Positions 12,481 through 22,975 of a stretch of DNA of 64,000 nt are shown here, one piece after another (position 1 is the first letter of the stretch; every line of letters begins with the position of its first letter). The position numbers and the translations under genes were made by a program. This DNA comes from Hydrangea macrophylla (taxonomy: Eukaryota > Streptophyta > Magnoliopsida > Cornales > Hydrangeaceae): NCBI GenBank assembly GCA_033977485.1, contig CM066984.1, positions 45,453,100-45,517,099 of the forward strand. Reading direction: 5' to 3'. The notes below the pieces were generated by a model, which was not told the origin of the DNA, made no database searches, and worked only from the letters and a program-made list of their open reading frames with translations.

Positions 12481-12729
12481 ATTTATACACTTTTCTAAAT
12501 ATGTATTACATATGACACTTTTCAAAAATCTATCATAAAAAATCTTATTATTTATGACAATTTTCAAAACACTGTCATAAAAAATCTAATATGATACTTA
12601 ATAAAATATAAATTTATGACACTAAAAGTAACTATCAAGTGTTTATAATAGTACATGCAATTTAAAAAAAAAACTTGTTGAAATTAACTAGTCCCTCAAA
12701 GGTCAATTTAAGCAAAATTTCACTTAATT

Positions 12730-12910
12730 GTTTTGTACGGAGGACCTTTCGCTAATCAAGAATCTTAACTATAAAAAATCTTAGCATATTAATTATGTTT
12801 TTTCACTATTTTTCCCAAAAACAATATTTATTACGTTTGATTCTAGAACTTAAAGAAAAAGAGTCATAAAAGTAAAGAATATTTATGGCCAATAAAAAAA
12901 ATGTCATAAA
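12730..12910 (+). repeat. Direct repeat, copy 2
   Basis: Partner of 12293-12480. It shares 'gtacggaggacc', 'aatcaagaatcttaact' and 'acgtttgatt' blocks in the same order. Confidence 0.75.
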
Positions 12911-13055
12911 TTAAACACCACGTACTAGTCTTATGACTACATTTGTAAAAAGAGTCATATATGTTAGAAAAAAGTACTTTTTATGACTTTTTTTATAAAA
13001 AAAATAGTCATTCGCCCAAAATTTAAAAAGTCATAAAAAGGGCTTTTTCTTGTAT

Positions 13056-13090
13056 TTTTCTATGGAATCCTTGTAGGATTCCATAGAAAA
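13056..13090. repeat. Perfect 15-bp inverted repeat with 5-base loop
   Basis: ttttctatggaatcc, then ttgta, then ggattccatagaaaa. It lies at the junction of the AT-rich element and the hAT pseudogene. Confidence 0.9.
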
Positions 13091-13099
13091 GTTTCCGCC

Positions 13100-13967
13100 T
13101 TGTTGGATTGGTCCACGTAAGACTATTCCTTGCTTTCCTTTGTATTTTTGACTCGTTGACCCCGTCCGTGTGGCTTGATTTTCGGGGCATTCCACACTTC
13201 AACCAATCTGTCATATTCAGAGATAATCTACTCCTCCTTTCCTCTACCACCCTCCCATATCCACTAAATGCAGACTCCGATGCCACTATGAAAGCCGGAG
13301 GAGTTAGTAGATCATGAGCCATGACGGAAATAACAGGGAAAGCTATTGCATGTTCTTTCTACCGTGTTAAAAGATTTAAATCGGGTACTCCCTCGTTACT
13401 TAATCAGCTTTCTCACTCGGTTTCTCGATACTTATTTAATTCATATAGGATGTTATAATTACTTAAATGATTGAGTGACATTTTTTGGCTTCTTTCGACT
13501 GAGGACTTGCTCGCATAGTCTTCCACTGGCATTTTCCCCGAACACATCTCAACATTAGAAGTAGCAGAAGTAGCCGTACAACTTTTCTGTATTAGCATCT
13601 TTTTCATAGTAAACAAGATATAAATTTTCTTCTCAAACACCATCGAAATTGGATCTAGGATCCAAGAATATAGATAAATAAAACACACGTGGAATGTCAG
13701 CCCAATATTTTTTAAACTTTTTTCCAATTTCTTGCAAACGTCAACAAACATAGGATTTTTTTTCTATATAATGATAAAATGCATAAGACATATTAAGTAA
13801 TTCCATAAAAACTAAACAAGAAGTGGAATATTAAACACCAGAAAGTATATTTGTAGCCACGTATAAAACTTCTAAAAATTCACGAAATTGAAATGCGATT
13901 TCCCAATCATGAGAAGTCAAGCCTAATAAAGGATAGTTAATATTATATAATAAATTGAGTAACAATA
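13100..13967 (-). pseudogene. hAT-family transposase, C-terminal part, degenerate
   Basis: On the minus strand the stretch near 13310-13200 reads M-A-H-D-L-L-T-P-P, then VASESAFSGYGRV, then ERRSRLS. This is the hAT dimerisation domain (PF05699), whose consensus has VASESAFS. Upstream, 13909-13837 reads DWEIAFQFREFL...ATNILSG, like the hAT region before the dimerisation domain, and 13751-13413 is a linking open stretch. Frames are broken between these blocks. hAT transposases excise and reinsert DNA flanked by short inverted repeats. Its 5' part was separated by insertion of B1 at 13968. Confidence 0.8.
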
Positions 13968-14255
13968 TGTCACTCCCCAGAGCAGCAAAAATAAAGAAAA
14001 ATAAATTTCCTTTTTGGGTCCATAGGGAATGACTGGTGAATGTCACTAATGATCACACCATACAGTACTAGTCCAACTGAAATAACCAGAATAGTAAATA
14101 ACTGAATATATAAAATGATTCTATCTATTACAAAACATCAGAGTGTGGTCCATAGGATCACAACAGGTCTGGAGACAACATATGCCCAAGTACCTGTTAA
14201 CACGGAGAAAAACAGAGTTCAATAGAAATAGCTAAATGTAACTATCTTCAGATCT

Positions 14256-14375
14256 TCAACTAGTGTAAGAATAGTCGTCAGCATAATACTCCTCTCCCGA
14301 ATAACCAGCATCAGTGGGGACATCCTCTACATAGTCCAACTCCGGGTTGTAGCCATCACCATAAGTTCCAGCACC
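14256..14375 (-). other. Tyr/Asp-rich 39-codon reading frame inside B LTR
   Basis: Opens at an acceptor-like TTTTACAATGCAG and runs to TGA. The peptide has repeated Tyr, Asp and Glu (for example DYVEDVPTDAGYSGEEYYAD). The same frame, at the same place after an AG, exists in element C (51903-51796) with matching residues. It lacks its own ATG. Whether it is translated is unknown. Confidence 0.5.
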
Positions 14376-14659
14376 TGCATTGTAAAAGGACAGGGTAGTC
14401 TAAACGGGGAATATCAAGGCAATAAAGGCCATCAACTTACTGAAAGCTGAGTGACAACTAACTAATACAGTCTCATAAAAATAACGTAATTACCAGTCCT
14501 GAACGATAAAAAGCAGTAATATTAATAGTATCTTTTCCTCTGTTATTCAGGCACATCATAAACCGATTCTCATCACCTTCTAACTCTAAGACTGGCTGTA
14601 CTCAACCCAACTGACTATACCAAACTAGTTATATCATCATGACATACTAATGTTCTTGT

Positions 14660-14920
14660 TCACAGCTTTTAAGAACTCTTACTATTCACCGCTTTTAAGA
14701 ACTCTTACGAACACTAGCCATCATTCTCATATAACAAGTAGTCTATGTGCATACCCATACTCGCTTTTAAGAACTCTTACTGTTCATCGCTCTTAAGAAC
14801 GCTTGTGAGTACAGCACCTACATAGCTCAGGTAAATATATACCATGGATGTGCCACAACTACTCTTGTTCACCGCTTTTAAGAACTCTTAATATTCACTG
14901 CCTTTAAGAACGCTTGCGAG
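14660..14920. repeat. 'caccgcttttaagaac' spaced array in B LTR
   Basis: Six or so copies of (gtt)caccgcttttaagaac with variants, spaced 20-110 bp. It is repeated at 49555-49830 and 62160-62425 in other B LTR copies and, in related form, in element C LTRs. Confidence 0.85.
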
Positions 14921-15296
14921 TCCTGTGCACCCATAGCTTCCACAATTCTAGTCAAATCCTTCTAACTCACTATTGGATTCAACCTGAGCGAATCATCAGC
15001 TCGACTCACACAACCTCAAAAATAACTAATAACCCACTGACTCAATCACCAATTACTCAATCACGAATTACTAAATGCTACCCAGTGTTATTATCTCAAA
15101 CCTATCTCGTTATCGCGTTGTATTATTTTTAACGTTCCGAACTTGATTGAGTTACTCACCATATTATCTCAGTCACATTATCGTATCCCATTACCTTTGA
15201 AATCCATAATATCGTATAATAGAAACAAGGAACAACAATTAAATGACTACGCATTATGCATTATAAACTAAAGAAACACATCCATGTTCTGCTAGT

Positions 15297-15460
15297 TTGA
15301 TCGATTAAAGTCATCTCAATCGCTTGAAGGAAAGTGATGTTCGATCGATCGAAGTATTCTCGATCGATTGAAGTCAAGGTGGTCTTGATCGATTGAAGAC
15401 TTTCGATCGATTGAGTCTCAGTGATGTTCGATCGATTGAACTCAGTTCGATCGGTCAAAC
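15297..15460. repeat. TCGATCGA palindrome cluster in B1 LTR (downstream of TATA)
   Basis: About eight units such as ttcgatcgatcgaa and ctcgatcgattgaa. Relative to minus-strand transcription this lies in the leader part of the LTR. Confidence 0.9.
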
Positions 15461-15669
15461 TACGTCTTTTACAAATTATGCAGTGAACGTACAGAATATG
15501 ATAGGGGGTGTTTGGATCCATATTAAAACGTCCAGAACTTGTAAAACATCAAAACTAAGATACCAAGTTTGGCAGTATAAAACTTTGAAGCTTCAATGGA
15601 GGCCTCCTCTCTCTTCCTCTATCTTTCTGCCTCTTTTGTCTCTCTTTCTGCCTCTTCTCTTTTCTTTTT

Positions 15670-15700
15670 CTTCTCTGCTTCTTCTTCTTCTTCTTCTTTT
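15670..15700. repeat. (CTT)n microsatellite in B1 LTR
   Basis: Run of ctt/ttc triplets just downstream (minus strand) of the TATA region. The homologous run in B2 at 63849-63897 is longer. Confidence 0.85.
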
Positions 15701-15824
15701 GTATATAGGTGTGTGTATATAAATATATGGGTGTGTATATATATAACACAAGCACAACCACAACCACAAAATCTCTCTCTCTCAAACTCTCAATTGTTCT
15801 AAACTCACCCATACACAAATAAGC

Positions 15825-15837
15825 TGTATATATAGAG
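15825..15837 (-). promoter_or_regulatory. TATA box of B1 LTR
   Basis: Reverse complement reads ctctatatataca. It lies about 335 bp inside the LTR on the minus strand, just after the U3 palindrome cluster. Confidence 0.65.
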
Positions 15838-15897
15838 AGGGAAGGAGTGCAGATGGAAAGGTTTACGGGAAACCTGGAATTCAAATGATTACAAAGT

Positions 15898-16090
15898 TTG
15901 ATAGATCGAACGGAGTTTGATCGCTCGAGAGCAGTTCGGTCAATCTTGATTGATTGAAAAGAGTTTGATCGATTGAGGTAGGGACCACGTATTGAATTCA
16001 GGTCAGTGGGGTTTCATTCGCTCGAACTAGGTTCGATCGCTTGAACTTGTGAGATGCTCGATCACTCGGAATGACTTCGATCGATCGAAA
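15898..16090. repeat. TCGATCGA-type palindrome cluster in B1 LTR U3
   Basis: Degenerate units (tagatcgaac, tttgatcgattga, ttcgatcgatcgaa and the like), ending about 60 bp upstream of the TATA box on the minus strand. Confidence 0.85.
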
Positions 16091-16168
16091 GTTAAATTTC
16101 AAGAATGAACAAGGAAAGTATATAGAATCTCTGTGCATAAATACTTATTGAAAAGACGGGGTATTACA

Positions 16169-16184
16169 TCATCCACCACTCAAC
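16169..16184 (-). other. Polypurine tract of B1
   Basis: Reverse complement reads ttgagtggtggatga directly before the 3' LTR. The same sequence precedes the LTR of element C. Confidence 0.7.
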
Positions 16185-16219
16185 AAAGATTTCGTCCTCG
16201 AAATCAGAAGCATACAGAG

Positions 16220-19200
16220 TTAAAACAAAAATGAAAACCTCTCACGCATCTCTGATTCTAGCTCCTACAAAGCTTTTCCCTCATCATAATGCCTCCACTG
16301 AATCTTTACTGACGGAATCTCCTTGTTCCTGAGCTTCTTGATCCCACAGTCTAGAATGTGAACTGGCCCTTCGTTGAACGTAACCTTATCGTTGACCTCA
16401 ATACCCTCGAAGTTGATCTCATGCACTGGGTTATAGGCACACTTCCTCAGCATACTGACGTGGAAAACGTTTTGCACTCCTGACATCTTTGGCGGTAACG
16501 CAAGGCGATAAGCAACCTTTCCAACACGCTCTAGAATCTCGAACTGTCCGATGAATCGCGGTGATAGCTTGCCTCTCTTCTGACCAAATCTGATAATGCC
16601 TCGAACAGGCAAAACCTTGAGCAGCACATGATCTCCAACGACAAATTCTAAGTCTTTGTGTCTCTTGTCAGCATAACTCTTATGTCGGGTCTGAGCTGAC
16701 TTCATCTTATCACATACAATTTGAATTTTCTCGTTGATCTCTCGTACCATCTCAGGACCAAGAAGTTGAGTATCTCCGACTTCAGCCCAACACAACGGCA
16801 ATTGACAAGGTTTTTTGTACAAAGCTTTAAACGGCACCATTCCTATGCTCGAATGATAACTGTTATTGTAGGCGAATTCGATCAAAGGTAAGTGCGTCTC
16901 CCAAGAATTCTCAAAATCAATAACGCAAGTGAATAGCATGTCCTCCATCACTTGATTGACTCCTTCAGTCTGACCATCAGTCTATGGATGAAAGACTAAA
17001 CTCAAGATTAATATTGTTCCTATTGCTATTTGGAGACTCTTCTAAAATTTTGCAGTAAAACACGAATCTCGATCTGACACGATAGAAATAGGTAGTCCGT
17101 GTAACTGTACTACATGTTGTAGATACATTCGGCTCAAATGTTCTACTGGATAAATCATGTTATAGGCGATAAAATGTGCCTTCTTTGTAAGTCGATCCAC
17201 GATTACCCAAATGGCGTCGTGGTTCTACTGTGACTTTGGCAATCCTACCATAAAATCCATGGTGATGTGTTCCCATTTCCATTGAGGAATCGGTAACAGC
17301 TATAGAAGTCCAGGTGGTTTCTGATGTTCTGCCTTCGCTTACTTACAAGTAAGACATTGAGCTACATACTCAACTACTTCTCGCTTCATTCCTTCCCACC
17401 AAAAATTTTTCTTCAGATCATTGTACATCTTTGTACCTCCCGGATGAATAGTTATTTGTGACTTATGTGCTTCATCCAATATTTCCTTCCAGAGATTTCC
17501 TTCGTTTGGTACAGAGAGTCAACCTTTACATCGTAAGATTTCTGGTTCCTTTGCTGACATCTTCGCAAACCATGACTTCAAATCTTCTGTTGTCTATTGA
17601 GCTGCTATGATATAACTGATCAAAGTTGGATGTACCATCAAACATCCAAACTGTTGTCTTTCTATTGGTTCTACTAGCTGAAGCTAGAATTCAGCTAACA
17701 CTTCTAATGCTTTCCATTCTCGAATTAGTAATGCAGCGATCACTAGTCAAGGTTTACGACTCAAAGCATCTACTATGACATTCGCTTTACCTGGATGGAT
17801 TGCAATGAAAAGACATAGTCCTTGAGTAACTCCATCCATCTTCGTTGTCGCATGTTCAACTCCTTCTGAGAGAAAAAATACTTCAAACTCTTATGATCGA
17901 AAAATAGATCGAACTTCTCTCCATAGAGATAGTGTCTCCAAATCTTCAATGCAAACACTATTGCTGCTAACTCCAGATCGTGTGTAGGATAATTCTTCTT
18001 GTGTATCTTCAATTGTCTTGATCCATATGCAATCACGTTCCCGTCTTGCATAAGTACACAACCAAGTCCTTGGTGCGATGCATCACTGTAGATCACAAAC
18101 TTTTTTCCACTCTTCGATATTGTGAGTACTGGTGCAGAAGTCAATCTTTCCTTTAACTCCTGAAATGCACCTTCATGCTTATGTTTCCATTTGTACTTCG
18201 TCTCCTTTCTCATCAAATTTGTCAATGGTCCTGCTATCTTGGAAAATCCTTTGACAAACCTCCTGTAATATCCTGCTAAGCCGAGGAAACTTCTTATTTC
18301 CGTCGCATTAGTTGGTCTGTTCCAACTTAAGACTGCATCAATCTTAGATGAGTCCACTGAAATACCCTCCTAAGATATAACATGTCCAAAAAATTTGACT
18401 TCCCATAGCCAAAATTCACACTTGCTGAACTTTGCATACAACTTATTATCTTTGAGAGTCTGCAAAGCAATTTGTAAGTGTTCCTGGTGATCTTCCTCCG
18501 TCTTTGAGTAGATCAAGATGTCGTCGATGAATACTATAATGAATTTATCCATATATGGTCTAAATAATCTATTCATTGAGTCTATAAATACTATTGGCGC
18601 ATTCGTCAAACCGAAAGGCATAATCAAAAACTCGTAATGCCCGTATCTCGTCCTGAAGGCAGTCTTCAATACATCCTCTGGTTGAACTAAAAGTTGATGA
18701 TATCCCGAACGTAGATCAATCTTTGAAAAGATCCTTGATCCTCGCAACGGATCGAATAGGTCATCTATTCGAGGTAGCGGATATCTATTCTTGATCGTTA
18801 TCTTGTTCAACTCTCTATAGTCTATGCAGAGTCGAAGTGTTCTGTCCTTCTTCTTCACAAACAGAACTGGTGTTCCTCAAGGTGACGTATTCAGATGCAC
18901 AAATCCTAGATCTTCAAGTTCTTAGACTTGCTTCTTCAATTCCAACATCTCAGTTGGTGTCATTCTATATGGAGTCTTGGAAATAGGCATTGTTCTAGGT
19001 ACTAATTCCACACAAAAGTCCATCTCTCTCTTTGGTGGAAGTCCTTTAATATCCTAGAATACATCCTAAAAGTCTTGTATAATAGGAATCTAATTCATCT
19101 TGAGTTCTATACTCGTACTCCTGATTGTAGCCAAACTACTCGTAAGAAACATGTCGCTCGTTGTCTGACACGAAAATCTAATCGATGGTCATCCTGGTAT

Positions 19201-20725
19201 CAGAAACACAATCGTCCTAATAGGGCAATCCAAATTGGCACTGTACTGATTTAACCAATCCATTCCTAGGATAATGTCGAATTCTAAGATTGACAAAACT
19301 ACCAAGTCAGATGGAAGGTTTTGATCTCCCAAAGTCAACAGACAATCCTTGCACACTTTACCCAACTTAACAGTCACTCCCATAGGTGACATAATATTCA
19401 GTGTTGGCTCAAGTAGCTGGGGTTCTAAACCCACCTGACGCACCATCTTAACAGCAACAAATGAACATGCAGTGCCAGTATCAAATAAAGCTTTAACTGG
19501 ACTATGAAAGAGTATAAGCGTACCTTCCAAATGTTGGTGCTCATCAGCATTAAAGCCTGCCTCTACTGGAATGATAGTGTTCATCCTTGTCTGATCAGGG
19601 GGTCCTTGGATTCCTTGAACTGGTGCTCCATAATACCTTCCTCGAGGTACACAACAATCCTTGCTCAAGTGACCAAGCTTGTTGCAATTTGGCAAATAGT
19701 ATCCAGTCAATGATTAACCCTAGGGGCTGTGCAGAACTTTGCAATATGCCCAGGCCTCCCACAATTAAAACATCCTCCACTGTTGTTTGGCAGAGCTATT
19801 AGTAGTGCATGTGGTTGTGATCCCTACTGGCGGTAGTGTTGGGGTCGCGAATAACCTTGCTTAGGCTTCCTGGTTCCATCCCAGGTTCTCTTGTTGCCTT
19901 AAACATTTTCCGTAGGCCTCCAATTTTGGATATTTCTTGGTGGTTGGTTCTGGAAATTTCGTGGCTGAAATCTCCTTGACAACTGAGGTTGATTCATCTG
20001 GGGTTGTCGTGCGGAATAGACATCCTTTTCCAATCCTGTAGCAAATCTAATGATTTCCTCATACGATTGATTCAGATGAACAACAGTCGTATGCCTGAGG
20101 TGGGGGTTCAGTGCTTGGTGAAATCTCTTCACCTTCTTCTGTGACGTATCAATCATGTGTTGAGCAAAATGGGATAGACGTTCAAACTGTGTAATATATT
20201 CTCGTATAGTCCATCCTCCTTGTACCAAATTGAGAAAATTCCTTTCTTGTTGATCCCTTTCATCTTCCAAAAATACTTCTCCAAAAATCTTCCTTTGAAA
20301 GCTTCCCAAGACATAGCTCTAGCAGCATTCATCCAGATAGTGGCTTGCTCGGCCTCCTACTAATCTGTGGCGGCATAAGTGAGCTGAAACGTAGCAAGGA
20401 GACGCTTCTCGTGCTCGCAGCATTCTAATGCTTCAAATATTAACTCCATTTCTCTTATCCATTATTCCACTTTCCATGGTTCTGTCAGTCCATCAAACTT
20501 CTCGGGATGTAACCCACGAAAATTTGCTAACAACTTGTCTCTAGTTTGTCTTTGCTAGAACGGTACAACTGGGGGTTGGACCGATCTTTGATTTGTAGCA
20601 TGATTATAGGTATCCCCTGTATGCTCCATCTTTTGCATAAATGCTTCGAAAACTCTAGATGGGTCCATCCCTTCTGGTATAGGGGCTCCAATATGTGCTT
20701 GGTGATTTCTCAAGGGTCCTACCAT
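16220..20725 (-). pseudogene. B1 gag-pol polyprotein of a Tekay-type chromovirus, heavily degraded
   Basis: gag starts at the ATG at 20725 (MVGPLRNHQ), matching element C, and runs to zinc knuckles near 19800-19660. Then protease (ALFDTGTACSF, about 19480), reverse transcriptase (18858-18370, with [10 protein letters not shown] and [12 protein letters not shown]), RNase H (18357-17773, [10 protein letters not shown]), integrase (17770-16950, many stops) and a C-terminal tail (16951-16220, KLSPRFIGQFEI then KIQWRHYDEG) typical of a chromodomain that guides integration to marked chromatin. At least a dozen stops and frameshifts lie between blocks. Several are TAG/TAA where element C has CAG/CAA/TGG. 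Confidence 0.93.
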
Positions 20726-21102
20726 ATTTGTAACGAGTGTCACCTATAAGAGACTCACAGATTAGCTGAAAGTCTTCTCAAAGAAAGGAAAACAAGATAG
20801 GACGAGAAATAACAAGAACTAACAGTTCTATAAATCAGCATACAATTAACAAACATACTCTTGATATCCAAAAGTACAGTTCATATATCAAAAGATGTAC
20901 CATGGAGTACACAGTAACCGTACTATGTAACACGTATGACACAAGCAACACAGTACTAAAGCCAGCTATACCATACTACTACTACTGCTAATATCTATAC
21001 AAGGATATAGCCAAATAGCTATCTCTCAAGCTCCCCAAAAATTTGGTGGACAACATGTCCTGATATAAAACTAACAACAAGCTATACCCTGCAGATCTTA
21101 AC
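20726..21102 (-). other. Spacer between extra ORF and gag in B1
   Basis: No coding signal. It contains the 'ctctcaagctccccaaaaa' block (about 21025-21043) that reappears out of place in the rearranged stretch at 50489-50572. Confidence 0.6.
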
Positions 21103-22118
21103 TCAAAAGTCATCAGTATCTGATCCTGCTGGTGGTGCCTCATCCTCCAAATCGATATCCATCTCCTCGAGTGGATCATCCTGAACTGGTACGACAAGAT
21201 CTCTGGCTACCACTCTAATATCCCAATCCTCTACCACCTCTACATCAGCGTCCTCCATTGCATCTGCTATTACCTGTTTGGCAACCTCGACTGCTACTGC
21301 GATGAATCCATCAACTATATCAAGAGCTCCTTCTATCGCAGCCTCTCCCATAGCAAAACCTACTGGCTGGCTACCATCCTGGCTATCCATCCTACTAACA
21401 TATTGATCATGCTTGCCATTTGTATAATAGGTTCGGCTGATATCTAAAGCATAGCGGGTGCCTCTGGTACAACGATCTCCTCATCGGCCACGTCCTCAAC
21501 TACTACATTGGCATCCACCCCTATGTCTGCCTCCACGGCCTTTGGGTCCTGCACTGGATCCTCTGGCTCAAATTATGGCTCCTCCAGATTATCCTCTGGC
21601 ACATCATCATCCGCGTTGTCCATGTGCTCATCCTCTGCTGGGTCCTCGTCGTCTATCGGCTCTTCCTCTCCATCCCCGTCAATATCCTCGTCGGGATGCT
21701 CGTCCTCTGGCTTTAGATCCTCCTCATCCTGAATTGGCTCAGGCTCCGGAACTGGTACGTCGGGTACCGATGATGGTGGAGCTGCCAGTGCTGGTACAGC
21801 TACAAGCTCTGGGGGGACTGCTAAAATGGCTCTCAACTCAATCTCATCCATCTCTGGCTTACTCTGAACTAACTATAATACCTCCTCACAAATGTCTCTA
21901 CCAATTCTCATAGAATGGTAAGCATACATACGCATCTGTGTCGGGTGAGTCCTCCCGGTCTCATAAAGCACCCTGCACATATCATCTTCAAAATGTCAAC
22001 TAGCTATCTGGCACACTTGCTCATGATAAAACTCAGGGTCAGCGGGCTCCACTGTATCCCCATGGATCACGTGTCCTCTATAAGCATCGGTGACAAACTG
22101 ATGAAACTTTGGATCCAT
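21103..22118 (-). pseudogene. B1 extra ORF upstream of gag (acidic protein), degraded
   Basis: The plausible start is the ATG at 22118-22116 (MDPKFHQFVTDAY), six bases after an acceptor-like CTCTTTGCAG. An N-terminal block (about 100 residues, HGDTVEPADPEFY and KPEMDEIELRAI) is followed by an Asp/Glu/Pro-rich linker, a small-residue hydrophobic block (AIEGALDIVDGF) and an acidic tail. The length implies a frameshift, and stops are present. Domain order and many residues match the ORF in element C, so it was a real protein-coding unit of the family. I recognise no known domain. Extra ORFs are known in plant Ty3/gypsy elements, but the function of this one is unknown. Confidence 0.75.
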
Positions 22119-22252
22119 GCTATCCTGCAAAGAGACTATCCATCGGCAGAAAGACGAACTTATCTTAATCTCATATCTCATCTCAAGAACTCTTAACATA
22201 CTAGGACTAGATGGTGTGGAATAAATAGTGACCGAAGGTAACACAACCTAAA

Positions 22253-22267
22253 GCTCTTATACCAAAA
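22253..22267 (-). other. Degraded primer binding site of B1
   Basis: Reverse complement reads TTTTTGGTATAAGAGC, one base from the Met-type site seen in element C (TATCAG to TATAAG). Confidence 0.7.
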
Positions 22268-22271
22268 ACCC

Positions 22272-22407
22272 TGTCAAGCCTCGGAGCAGCAAAAATAAAG
22301 AAAAATAAATTTCCTTTTTGGGTCTATAGGGATTGACTGGTGAATGTCACTAATGATCCACACCACACAGTACTAGTCCAACTGAAATAACCAGAATAGT
22401 AAATAAC
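22272..22407 (-). repeat. B1 5' LTR, part 1 (before element E)
   Basis: 136 bp homologous to 13968-14102. It is broken at aaataac|tg by element E and resumes at 49000. Confidence 0.92.
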
Positions 22408-22596
22408 TGTAGACACCCCAATTTTGACCAAACCTCGAGTTAAGGGGAATGATACCTCCAAGACCCGATGATGACAACGTCCGGCCAATTTAGGACTTCC
22501 AAAGATGATTCAAGCTCTTCAAAGGACTATCCAACTTTAAATGGAAAGCAAAAAGAGAAAAATGGAAAATAGAGCCCAAAATGGCACTTGACCTCT

Positions 22597-22860
22597 TTTA
22601 CGGCAGTCACTGGTTGCCACTGCGACACTCCCTAAATGCCGTAGCGGCAGTCAGTGAGCACCAGAACGGCAGTCACCAATTGCCGCATTTTTACATCAAG
22701 TGCCGTAAGAAATGGATTCCCAGAAAAGACGGTAGTCCCAGGAGTTGTCAGCGGCATTCAATGAATGCCATTTCGGCAGTCAGTGAATGCCGCGCTGACA
22801 TTCAGTGAATGCCGCAGTGGCATTTACTGGGTGCCGCTTCCATCTCCATTGACTGCCACA
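22597..22860. repeat. CGGCA-N-TGCCG palindrome cluster in E 5' LTR U3
   Basis: About ten 19-bp units such as cggcagtcaccaattgccg and cggcagtcagtgaatgccg, ending about 100 bp before the TATA box. Confidence 0.9.
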
Positions 22861-22962
22861 TTTTTGTAACAGCCAACTATTATACGACATGTTTTGTACT
22901 ATCAAAAGGACGCCTGAATTAGGGTTTCTGCTCTGAAATGACTAAAATACCCCCAAATTTGT

Positions 22963-22975
22963 CTATAAATAGAGG
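22963..22975 (+). promoter_or_regulatory. TATA box of E 5' LTR
   Basis: ctataaatagagg is conserved at 46887-46899 in the 3' LTR. Confidence 0.75.

Larger units (their letters stand above)
11531..13055. mobile_element. AT-rich region with subterminal-type repeats, possible CACTA (En/Spm) end
   Basis: Dozens of degenerate copies of 'ttatgacac-tttt-aaaacactga-ata' and its reverse complement, without coding potential. The right edge (gggctttttcttgta, 13040-13054) is the reverse complement of TACAAGAAAAAGCCC. CACTA elements commonly start CACTACAAGAAAA followed by short subterminal repeats. The terminal CACTA itself is not intact here (reads AAATACAAG), and no matching left end is seen, so the call rests on resemblance. 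Confidence 0.45.
13968..16168 (-). repeat. 3' LTR of element B1
   Basis: Plus-strand edges are TGTCACTCCCC...GGGGTATTACA; read on minus it runs TGTAATACCCC...AGTGACA (2201 bp). It contains two TCGATCGA clusters either side of the TATA box, a (CTT)n tract, a 'cgcttttaagaac' array and a Tyr/Asp-rich reading frame. Confidence 0.92.

Noticed and set aside
15555..15884. Lys/Arg-rich minus-strand ORF
   Set aside because: Low-complexity reading of CT-rich LTR sequence; no start context, and not conserved in B2 beyond the repeat.
21458..21913. 151-codon plus-strand ORF
   Set aside because: Antisense shadow of the acidic minus-strand extra ORF; Asp/Glu codons reversed give Pro/Leu/Ser-rich frames.
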